5,643 nt of DNA, from NCBI GenBank assembly GCA_046590195.1, contig JBKJTP010000253.1, positions 1-5,643 on the forward strand, read 5' to 3'. Positions within the stretch are counted from its first letter, which is position 1; every line of letters begins with the position of its first letter. Source of the stretch: JBKJTP01 sp046590195. GTDB lineage: Bacteria > Bacteroidota > Ignavibacteria > Palsa-1295. The notes under the pieces are model-generated. The model was not told where the DNA came from. It was given only the letters and a program-made list of their open reading frames with translations, and made no database searches. The position numbers and the translations under genes are program-made. Positions 1 through 4,993 of the stretch are shown one piece after another.

Positions 1-958
1 GCAATCGTCCTTCGCTGGTGAATTCGGTGAATGATACTTCGCAGACGAGCTTCGGCTTGAGCCAGTTCGTGATCTCTTTCGATGACCGTCTACTCGGCAC
101 CGATGGCGGCTTATCGAATGGCATTTCTTTCTGACGAAGCGGCTGCATGAGCTTGTGGATCTCCGCGAGCTTCTTGCGATCGAAGCCACTGCCGACGTGC
201 CCGAGCGACACCAACTTTTTACCAGCGTATGCTGCGATGTGCAGCGCACCGAAATGATCGCGAGAGCCGCTCGGATCAGTATATCCAACGATGATCACTT
301 CCTGACGCATCTGCGTCTTGATCTTGAGCCACTCATTACTGCGCTTCTCCTGATAGAAGCTATCGCCATTCTTCGCCATCACGCCTTCGAGCTTAGCCTT
401 CTCGGCTTTCGCGAAGTAGTCCTCGCCGTTCGTCAGGACGTGCGTTGAGAATTTTAGCCGGGACGTCTGCTTCATCACGAGCTTGAGCAGTTTCTTGCGA
501 CCCAATAGCGTAACGTTGTGCAGATCGTAGCCATCGAGATAGATCAAGTCGAAGATGTAATAGACGATCTTCTGCTCGCCCCTTAGCTTTTCGATCTCTG
601 ACTTGTTCGTGAGACCAAAGCGCGATTGCAATAATTGAAAATTGACGCGGCCGGATTTGTCGAGCACGACGATCTCGCCATCGAAGATCGCTTCTTTGGC
701 TGCAAGTGACTTGGGGATATCCCCCAGCTCTGGATAGCGCAGCGTCATGTCCTTCTGATTGCGCGAGATGAGCTTGATCTCGCCATACTTCAGGAAGCAG
801 ACAGCGCGGACGCCATCCCACTTGTTCTCGAAGATCCAGCCTTTACGCGAGAAGGCCCTGTCCACGAGTGTCGCTTTCATCGGCTCGATCGCTGTTGGCA
901 TCCGCTTTTTTACCGCGCCTTCAACCTTTGCGATCAGACTCTGCGCGAGCGATCTCAT
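1..958 (-). CDS. ligD: LigD-type ATP-dependent DNA ligase domain protein (partial, C-terminus off window)
   Basis: Seals DNA breaks in bacterial non-homologous end joining, using ATP to adenylate an active-site lysine. 319 residues are visible from the ATG at 958. Seen in order: motif I ENKWDGVR (residues 44-51, nucleophile Lys46); SRNQKD near 65; motif III DGEIVVLD (93-100); FDLIYLDG near 136; motif IV EGVMAK (191-196); motif V WLKIK (210-214); then an OB-fold region with VGYTDPSGSRDHFGAL (224-239) and LGHVGSGF. The last visible residues (EVSFTEFTSEGRL) match the end of LigD ligase domains, so probably only about 20 residues are missing, unless a polymerase domain follows. The start overlaps the stop of the phosphoesterase gene as ATGA, implying translational coupling. 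All catalytic motifs look intact. The N-terminus (PTAIEPMKATLVD) matches the usual start of this domain, so this is a stand-alone ligase and not a broken fusion. The ligase identity is very secure; the symbol is a domain-level assignment. Confidence 0.93.
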   Translation of the reverse strand, partial: MRSLAQSLIAKVEGAVKKRMPTAIEPMKATLVDRAFSRKGWIFENKWDGVRAVCFLKYGEIKLISRNQKDMTLRYPELGDIPKSLAAKEAIFDGEIVVLDKSGRVNFQLLQSRFGLTNKSEIEKLRGEQKIVYYIFDLIYLDGYDLHNVTLLGRKKLLKLVMKQTSRLKFSTHVLTNGEDYFAKAEKAKLEGVMAKNGDSFYQEKRSNEWLKIKTQMRQEVIIVGYTDPSGSRDHFGALHIAAYAGKKLVSLGHVGSGFDRKKLAEIHKLMQPLRQKEMPFDKPPSVPSRRSSKEITNWLKPKLVCEVSFTEFTSEGRL

Positions 959-1221
959 TTCTTCAGTAGGCGATTTGTCGTACGCTTAGCTGTCGGTTTC
1001 TTTGCAATAGCGCGCTTTGCAGCAGGCTTTGCAGCCGACTTCGCTTGCTCAGTTGTTTTGCGAGCGACTACTGCTTTCGTGCGGCCGGTTGTCCGTGAAG
1101 CAGTCTTCTTTGCAGTTGCACGCTTGGCTGCTAGCTTCTTTGTTGCGGGCTTTTCAGCTTGCTTCGCATGTGCTTTCGAAGCCTTGAGTAACTTGCCTGT
1201 TGCGTTTGTGCGCTTTGACTT
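955..1221 (-). other. Histone H1-like Lys/Ala-rich tail of the phosphoesterase
   Basis: Codons for the last 88 residues of the phosphoesterase. The segment is dominated by Lys, Ala, Thr and Arg with almost no acidic or aromatic residues, and contains near-repeats such as AAKRATAKK, AAKRAIAKK and KKPTAKR. This composition is typical of disordered DNA-binding tails (histone H1-like, PAKK-type). By inference it tethers the enzyme to DNA or replaces the covalent linker to the ligase found in fused LigD proteins. Confidence 0.75.
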
Positions 1222-1842
1222 CGGGGCTGCTGTCTCTTCATTCTTCTGCTCGTGATCGGATATCCACACTTTCTTCGATGTCAATCCATCCGGCTTCTCT
1301 TTGCGTGAGCCGTAGTCAAGGACCTGCTCCATCTTCCATTTGGTATCGGCAAATGTGTCTTTTGCTTTGAAGAGCAGCCAGGCGTTCTCTTCGCGTGAAC
1401 CCTTCATCCGAAAGAGATGGAATTCGCCTTTGAGCTTTTTGCCGTGCATGACGAAAATGATCTTCTCGTTCTTCGCTTGCTTCTCCGCCGAGTCATCGCC
1501 GAGCACTTCATACCAACCTTTGTCCCATATCCGAACTTCGCCAGCACCGTAATTGCCTTCGGGAATGGAGCCCGCGAATGAGCCGTACTCGATCGGGTGA
1601 TCCTCGACCATCATCGCGAGCCGCTTATCGTTTGGATTCATCGACGGCCCCTTCGGCACTGCCCATGACCTGAGCACGCCATCCATCTCCAGCCGAAAGT
1701 CATAATGCAGCCTGGTCGCGTGATGCTCCTGAATGACAAAGCTGAGCTTGGCCGCCTTGCTGGCAGCCTTCTTTGCCACCTTGCCCTTTGGCTCAGACGT
1801 ATCCTTGAAGTCCCTCTTCCTTACGTATTCGCGTAGTCCCAT
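955..1842 (-). CDS. LigD-type DNA 3'-phosphoesterase with Lys/Ala-rich C-terminal tail
   Basis: Trims 3'-phosphate or ribonucleotide ends at DNA breaks before ligation; equivalent to the PE domain of LigD. Numbered from the ATG at 1842 (295 residues): KRDF..T.EP motif (Arg10, Asp11, Glu17), HHATRLHYDFRLE with His40, His46, Asp48 and Arg50, then SWAVPKGPS, Arg74, His82 and Tyr86 in VEDHPIEY, and IPEGNYGAGEV. The spacing from His40 to Tyr86 is the same as for the Pseudomonas LigD residues His42, His48, Asp50, His84 and Tyr88, so the enzyme should be active. After about residue 207 the protein becomes an 88-residue basic tail rich in Lys, Ala and Thr. In-frame alternative starts are ATG at 1872 and TTG at 1884. 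I chose 1842 because GLREYVRKRDF begins the conserved domain; no start has a Shine-Dalgarno sequence. It is first in a two-gene operon with the ligase, sharing ATGA. Confidence 0.92.
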   Translation of the reverse strand: MGLREYVRKRDFKDTSEPKGKVAKKAASKAAKLSFVIQEHHATRLHYDFRLEMDGVLRSWAVPKGPSMNPNDKRLAMMVEDHPIEYGSFAGSIPEGNYGAGEVRIWDKGWYEVLGDDSAEKQAKNEKIIFVMHGKKLKGEFHLFRMKGSREENAWLLFKAKDTFADTKWKMEQVLDYGSRKEKPDGLTSKKVWISDHEQKNEETAAPKSKRTNATGKLLKASKAHAKQAEKPATKKLAAKRATAKKTASRTTGRTKAVVARKTTEQAKSAAKPAAKRAIAKKPTAKRTTNRLLKK

Positions 1843-1959
1843 TGGCTTGAGTAATAGGGGAGGCGTGCACATTCGGTGTGCCAAGGAGACGCGTTCAACT
1901 GGTCTTCATACTGAATGGCGTAGGGAGATGGTCCCTGACAGCCCCGGAATTCTAGCCAC

Positions 1960-1989
1960 AAAAAAAAGCGAATGCACTGCATTCGCTTT
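1960..1989 (-). terminator. Rho-independent terminator of the T9SS cargo gene
   Basis: A perfect 11-bp stem (1965-1975 paired with 1979-1989, AAAGCGAATGC/GCATTCGCTTT) with a 3-nt loop. Read on the minus strand it is followed by a run of eight T (1967-1960). It starts 24 bases past the TAA stop of the T9SS-sorted protein, so it ends that transcript and separates it from the ligase operon. The plus-strand side has no T-run, so it appears to work in one direction only. Confidence 0.9.
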
Positions 1990-2013
1990 AAACAATTCTA
2001 AACGTTAGGATGC

Positions 2014-2625
2014 TTACTTCGACACCATGATCTCTTGCATTGTCAGGGTCTCCATGCCATCGCGGAGCATGAAGTAGTAACGGCCTTCGGGCATCGACGG
2101 GAGGTTCAGCGTGATCGCACCATCGTGATCGACGACGCGTGTCAGGATCTCTTTGCCCTGGAGGTCGTAGATGAATGCGTTGAGCTGGCGGGTGCCGATA
2201 CCATGCACGTTGAAGGAGAGATTGTCCTTCGCAGGGTTTGGCCATACGGGGCTCACGAACAGGCGTGATGTCGCCGCTTCGACTACAGCGGTTGCACTAA
2301 CCCGCAGCATCTGTTGCGTTTCGATGACTGCATCGCGCGTCTTCAGTGTGATCGTGACGAGTTCGTCTTTGCCACTCACGCTCGTGAATTCGAGCTCGAG
2401 ACTGTCTGAAATCCCGAAGACACCATTGATAGCAGGGGGAGTGCAAGACCAGTCTTTGCATTGAATACCAATGCTCTTGATCTCGACACTTGAACCGAAT
2501 GCGTTGCCGATCTTCACACGCGCGGATTGCGCATGTGCGGTCGAGCTAGCCATTATCAGGAATAGGCCCGTGAGGCATACCGCCTTCAGGCAAAAGGCCC
2601 TTAAAACAGAAGTTTGTACAAACAT
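2014..2625 (-). CDS. Small secreted protein with type IX secretion C-terminal sorting domain
   Basis: An exported protein of 203 residues with unknown mature function. Residues 1-32 form a Sec signal peptide (Arg9 and Lys14, a hydrophobic core around CLTGLFLIMASS, likely cleavage after AHA). Residues 33 to about 118 are a short beta-rich segment without a recognised family; Cys56 and Cys61 could form a disulfide. Residues about 123-203 match the T9SS type A sorting domain: VWPNPAKDNLSF, then IYDLQGKEI, then PEGRYYFMLRDG and a Lys-ending final strand. Known members of this domain class guide cargo across the outer membrane, after which the domain is cleaved or attached to the cell surface. The reading frame extends upstream to 2796, but the ATG at 2625 was chosen because it puts the signal peptide at the N-terminus. 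The gene is monocistronic, with a terminator after it. A TATAAC at 2659-2654 (minus strand) could be a -10 element, but no good -35 is seen. Confidence 0.85.
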   Translation of the reverse strand: MFVQTSVLRAFCLKAVCLTGLFLIMASSTAHAQSARVKIGNAFGSSVEIKSIGIQCKDWSCTPPAINGVFGISDSLELEFTSVSGKDELVTITLKTRDAVIETQQMLRVSATAVVEAATSRLFVSPVWPNPAKDNLSFNVHGIGTRQLNAFIYDLQGKEILTRVVDHDGAITLNLPSMPEGRYYFMLRDGMETLTMQEIMVSK

Positions 2626-2641
2626 CAAAGACGTCGTTGAT
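2612..2641. promoter_or_regulatory. Two abutting palindromes at the T9SS gene start (candidate operator or leader hairpin)
   Basis: GTTTGTACAAAC (2612-2623) is a perfect 12-bp palindrome covering the first codons, and ATCAAAGACGTCGTTGAT (2624-2641) is an 18-bp palindrome with one mismatched pair. Together they span the start codon (2625-2623). They could be protein binding sites or form a structure in the mRNA that limits initiation. The function is inferred only; the symmetry is seen directly. Confidence 0.35.
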
Positions 2642-2974
2642 ACAAGCAATAATGTTATAGGCGGATCAAGGCCTGATAACAGAGACACAACTTTAAGCAA
2701 AAAGCAAACTATGATCTGCCAGGCGCCCTCGCGCCACGAATATGGAGTAAAATAATTATTCGTTAAAACAGACTCATTGAGAGGGCAATAATTCATTGAA
2801 GAGTTCGCAAATCAAACCTCCACAATTTCCCACTTTGTTTCTTATTTCCGGCTAGTCAGAGCAGTGTCCAATATCTGCACATTCAGAACTTGTTACAACA
2901 GTCGTTGTTAACTTCTGACACAGCCTACTCTGCGGCGATATTGCGGCAGGCCCCATCAAGTTGTGTACTGTCTT
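2626..2974. other. AT-rich divergent intergenic region, no gene seen
   Basis: 349 bases between the minus-strand T9SS cargo gene and the plus-strand marR gene, more AT-rich than the flanking genes. It must hold both promoters. Seen in it: part of the palindrome pair at the T9SS start, a TATAAC on the minus strand at 2659-2654, a direct repeat TCATTGA (2774-2780 and 2793-2799, 19 bases apart), GCAATAAT twice (2646-2653 and 2785-2792), and the inverted repeats at 2890-2912. Reading frames crossing it show no protein-like features. Confidence 0.7.
2890..2912. promoter_or_regulatory. Candidate MarR operator upstream of the marR gene
   Basis: TTGTTACAA (2890-2898) is symmetric about its centre. 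It also forms the left arm of a larger inverted repeat, GTTACAAC (2892-2899) against GTTGTTAAC (2904-2912), with a one-base bulge and a 4-base spacer. It lies about 62-85 bases before the marR ATG. MarR-family proteins usually bind such AT-rich palindromes and repress their own gene, so self-regulation is plausible. A TTGTTA (2905-2910) with TACTCT (2926-2931), 15 bases apart, is a weak promoter candidate overlapping the site. Confidence 0.35.
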
Positions 2975-3454
2975 ATGGGTGAAGTGCTACGTCAGCGGTT
3001 AAAGCAGAAGAAATTCGAGTCGCCTGCGCACGAAGCAATGTTGGCCTTGATGGTCACGGCGTCGCAAGTGCAGAGCGACAGCGATAAGGTCTGCGCTTCG
3101 TTTGGGATCTCTTCGCAGCAGTATAACATCCTCCGCATCCTGCGCGGCGCTGATACCGATGGCTCGAACGGTAGAAGCTGCGGCGAGATCGCTGAGCGAA
3201 TGATCGATCGTGCGCCGGACGTAACGCGCCGGATCGACGCGCTGGTGAAAGCTGGTCTCGTCGAGCGAGATCGCTCCGATGAAGATCGCCGTGTGGTGCT
3301 CACACGCATCACGAAGAAAGGACTGACGTTGCTCGAGAAGATGCACCCAGAGATCACGAGCCGCGAGGCTCAGATCCTGGCCAAGGTGCCATCAGAGGAT
3401 CTTGCTGAGCTCACACGCGTCTGCGAGTTGTTGTTGGCATCAGTGCAGGGATGA
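2975..3454 (+). CDS. MarR-family winged-helix transcriptional regulator
   Basis: A cytoplasmic DNA-binding regulator of 159 residues, normal length for the family, expected to act as a dimer. The N-terminal helix (about 17-40) and C-terminal helices (about 117-159) would make the dimer interface. The winged helix runs from ISSQQYNILRILRG (45-58) through the recognition helix RAPDVTRRIDALVKAGLVER (79-98) to the wing, with the family hallmark RSDEDRR followed by VVLTRITKKG (100-116). The reading frame also allows a GTG start at 2963, but the ATG at 2975 is preferred; neither has a Shine-Dalgarno sequence. Cys40 and Cys69 are present, but the OhrR-type N-terminal reactive cysteine context is not evident, so no ligand can be named. 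The gene stands alone: the T9SS gene diverges from it and a palindromic unit follows. Its target genes are unknown; itself and the divergent gene are the obvious candidates. Confidence 0.9.
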   Translation: MGEVLRQRLKQKKFESPAHEAMLALMVTASQVQSDSDKVCASFGISSQQYNILRILRGADTDGSNGRSCGEIAERMIDRAPDVTRRIDALVKAGLVERDRSDEDRRVVLTRITKKGLTLLEKMHPEITSREAQILAKVPSEDLAELTRVCELLLASVQG

Positions 3455-3499
3455 ACTCCAGTCCGATGGGGGATCCGCTGCGGTTGATCAACAAACCCA

Positions 3500-3630
3500 G
3501 CCCCGGAGGGGCGATATATTTGTAGCGCGTAAGCGATGGTTTTAGGATAGACCCAAACCAGTTGAGCCCCGACGGGGCTCAACTGGTTTTCATCCTTGCC
3601 TTTACCCACTGCTTCCGCAGTGGGCTACAA
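3500..3630. repeat. REP/BIME-like cluster of three hairpins
   Basis: Three perfect stems follow one another in non-coding DNA: GCCCC-GGA-GGGGC (3500-3512); a 16-bp stem with a 3-base loop (3555-3570 with 3574-3589); and CCCACTGC-TTCC-GCAGTGGG (3605-3624). An inverted heptamer, TTGTAGC (3520-3526) and GCTACAA (3624-3630), brackets the last two. GC-rich stems with short loops in an intergenic gap, bounded by an outer inverted repeat, resemble repetitive extragenic palindromes, often dispersed by RAYT transposases. Whether it recurs in the genome cannot be seen here. Confidence 0.6.
3555..3590 (+). terminator. Strong hairpin that may end marR transcription
   Basis: A perfect 16-bp stem (AAACCAGTTGAGCCCC and its complement) around a GAC loop, followed by only a short T-run (TTTT, 3587-3590, three of them in the stem). 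It lies about 100 bases past the marR stop and before the lipoprotein gene. It could act as a terminator between the two, but the weak T-tract and its place in a palindromic cluster make a repeat element just as likely. Confidence 0.4.
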
Positions 3631-3747
3631 CTATGTGGTGTCTACGGCACTCTTGGTTCGCCACGCCGCCGGCGGATCGACTTGCGGGCTTAGGGATGGA
3701 GCGTTCTTCCGGCGACTCTTCCTTCCTCATCTTCGTTTATACCGGCC

Positions 3748-4194
3748 ATGAAGAAGCTTTTATTACTTGTGCTACTCCTGGGCCTCTCGGCTTGCGCCTC
3801 ATCCAAGTCCGATCGCGAGCCTATGTCGGTCACATTCATTCGTGCTGGTGGATTCTCAGGGCTGGAAGATCGCTTCAAGCTCGAAGCGAACGGCCACGCG
3901 ACGAAGACCATGCGATTCCCAAAGCAGGATGAGAGGACCGTCGCTGATACGACGTTGCCACTTAGCAGCGTTGCCCCGATCTTCAGTTTTCTCGATCTCA
4001 ATCACGATCAGTTGCTCGCGCTAAAGCTCGACGAGACCGGCAACATGACGACGACGATGATCTTGCAGTACGGAGCGAAGTCGCACTTGCTTCGCTGGCC
4101 GAATCTCGAACCGCCGATCCTCGCGACGAACAAACTCGACTCGCTCTACACACTCGTCTCGCCTTTGCAGGAATGGCTCTCTGCAACTCAGTGA
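3748..4194 (+). CDS. Small lipoprotein of unknown function at the head of the mla genes
   Basis: 148 residues. MKKLLLLVLLLGLSAC is a lipoprotein signal peptide with lipobox LSAC, giving a lipidated Cys16; the next residue is Ala, not Asp, so by the enterobacterial rule it would go to the outer membrane. The mature part (about 130 residues) reads as a compact mixed domain: a strand VTFIRAGGFSGLEDRFKLE (28-46), then DGETG-like turns and strands (e.g. TTTMILQYG), and a C-terminal helix ending SPLQEWLSATQ. The GGFSG segment recalls the start of small domains such as emfourin, but this is a weak resemblance. It is not MlaA/VacJ, which is longer with different motifs. The stop is 15 bases before mlaE on the same strand, so co-transcription is likely and a role near the lipid transporter is possible. 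The ATG is supported by the signal peptide; no Shine-Dalgarno sequence is seen. Confidence 0.82.
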   Translation: MKKLLLLVLLLGLSACASSKSDREPMSVTFIRAGGFSGLEDRFKLEANGHATKTMRFPKQDERTVADTTLPLSSVAPIFSFLDLNHDQLLALKLDETGNMTTTMILQYGAKSHLLRWPNLEPPILATNKLDSLYTLVSPLQEWLSATQ

Positions 4195-4209
4195 GCCTGA
4201 CAATATTTA

Positions 4210-4986
4210 ATGCTCGCCTTCGCCGCTAAAGTAGGTAATCGTACGCTCAACGCACTCGCCGAGTTCGGCGAGATCTCGCGCTTGCTCGGGCAGACGCTAT
4301 CGTTCGTGCCGCGCATCGGTCGCGATAAGCGCTTACTGCTCGATCAGATGGCGCACATCGGCACCGACTCGCTGCCGCTGGTTGCCGTCATCGGCTTTTT
4401 CACCGGAATGGTCAGCGCCTGGCAAGCAGCATATCAGCTCGAAGGCTTTATCCCTTTCAGCTTTATCGGTTCGGCTGTTAGCCGTGCGATCTTCATCGAA
4501 CTTGGCCCGGTGCTTACCGCGATCGTTATTGCGGGCCGCGTCGGCGCATCCATCGCGGCAGAGCTCGGCACGATGAAAGTGACCGAACAGATCGACGCGT
4601 TAGAAAGCCTTGCGATCTCGCCCATCCGCTACCTCGCCACACCTCGCGTGGTTGCCGCAACGATCATGCTGCCGATCCTCACAGTCTTTGCATGCGCGAT
4701 CGCGCTGATCGGTGCATTCATCGTCTGCAATGTCTTTCTCGATCTTACAGCGAAGACCTTTTTCACCTCTGTGCAGAGCATGTTCTCGTTGAAGGACGTG
4801 TTTGGCGGTATCTTCAAAGCTGTGGTCTTTGGCATGAGCACAGCGCTCATCGGCGTGCACGTTGGATTCAAGACGATGGGTGGGGCAGAGGGCGTTGGAC
4901 AAGCGACGATCCGTGCATTCGTGCTTTCGAGCGCTTCGGTGCTGATCCACGATTACATTCTCTGGACGATCATCTTTAATGCATAA
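4210..4986 (+). CDS. mlaE: MlaE/YrbE-family lipid ABC transporter permease
   Basis: Inner-membrane permease of an Mla-type (MCE-linked) transporter that moves phospholipids or other lipids between inner and outer membranes; it pairs with the MlaF ATPase and an MlaD-type MCE protein. 258 residues, normal for the family. The amphipathic N-terminus (1-48) is followed by hydrophobic segments at about 55-75, 85-110, 145-175, 198-220 and 235-257. The family signature is very clear: ELGPVLTAIVIAGRVGASIA, then AELGTMKVTEQIDALE (97-132), and the C-terminal GGAEGVG..T..F.LSS....HDYIL (224-251). The ATG at 4210 gives the usual length; upstream is AT-rich (GACAATATTTA) without a Shine-Dalgarno sequence. 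It is 15 bases after the lipoprotein gene and 7 bases before mlaF, consistent with one operon. Direction of lipid transport cannot be judged from sequence. Confidence 0.95.
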   Translation: MLAFAAKVGNRTLNALAEFGEISRLLGQTLSFVPRIGRDKRLLLDQMAHIGTDSLPLVAVIGFFTGMVSAWQAAYQLEGFIPFSFIGSAVSRAIFIELGPVLTAIVIAGRVGASIAAELGTMKVTEQIDALESLAISPIRYLATPRVVAATIMLPILTVFACAIALIGAFIVCNVFLDLTAKTFFTSVQSMFSLKDVFGGIFKAVVFGMSTALIGVHVGFKTMGGAEGVGQATIRAFVLSSASVLIHDYILWTIIFNA

Positions 4987-4993
4987 CGATTAG

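Larger units (their letters stand above)
3455..3747. other. Non-coding gap between marR and the lipoprotein gene
   Basis: 293 bases without a convincing gene. The first 45 bases are featureless, 3500-3630 holds the hairpin cluster, and 3631-3747 should hold the promoter of the lipoprotein-mla genes. The latter includes a 10-bp palindrome CCGCCGGCGG (3666-3675) and a TTTATA (3736-3741) too close to the ATG to be a normal -10 element. No clear -35/-10 pair was found. The reading frame beginning at 3633 runs into the lipoprotein gene out of frame and looks like a shadow. Confidence 0.6.

Noticed and set aside
393..821. 142-residue minus-strand frame inside the ligase gene
   Set aside because: It lies in another frame of a region where the ligase motifs are unambiguous.
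950..975. Programmed frameshift joining phosphoesterase and ligase
   Set aside because: No standard slippery heptamer is visible before the stop, and a properly placed ATG overlaps the stop, so coupled reinitiation is simpler.
1922..1936. AGGGA/TCCCT hairpin upstream of the phosphoesterase gene
   Set aside because: Only a 5-bp stem with no T-run; expected by chance.
1939..1948. CAGCCCCGGA shared with the hairpin cluster at 3499-3508, as a remnant palindromic unit
   Set aside because: Only ten bases match and the flanks do not; too short to claim a second copy.
2626..2796. N-terminal extension of the T9SS cargo protein to a start at 2796
   Set aside because: The extension would bury a good signal peptide 57 residues inside the protein and crosses AT-rich DNA that looks like promoter.
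3633..3932. 99-residue reading frame starting in the gap before the lipoprotein gene
   Set aside because: It overlaps the lipoprotein gene out of frame, has no domain features, and its 5' part lies directly beside the hairpin cluster.
3748..4194. Lipoprotein as MlaA/VacJ
   Set aside because: MlaA is much longer with different conserved motifs; only the lipobox and locus suggest a link to lipid transport.
4600..4950. Antisense frame within mlaE
   Set aside because: The mlaE frame carries the family signature throughout; the antisense product is low-complexity His/Asp/Arg-rich, typical of a shadow.
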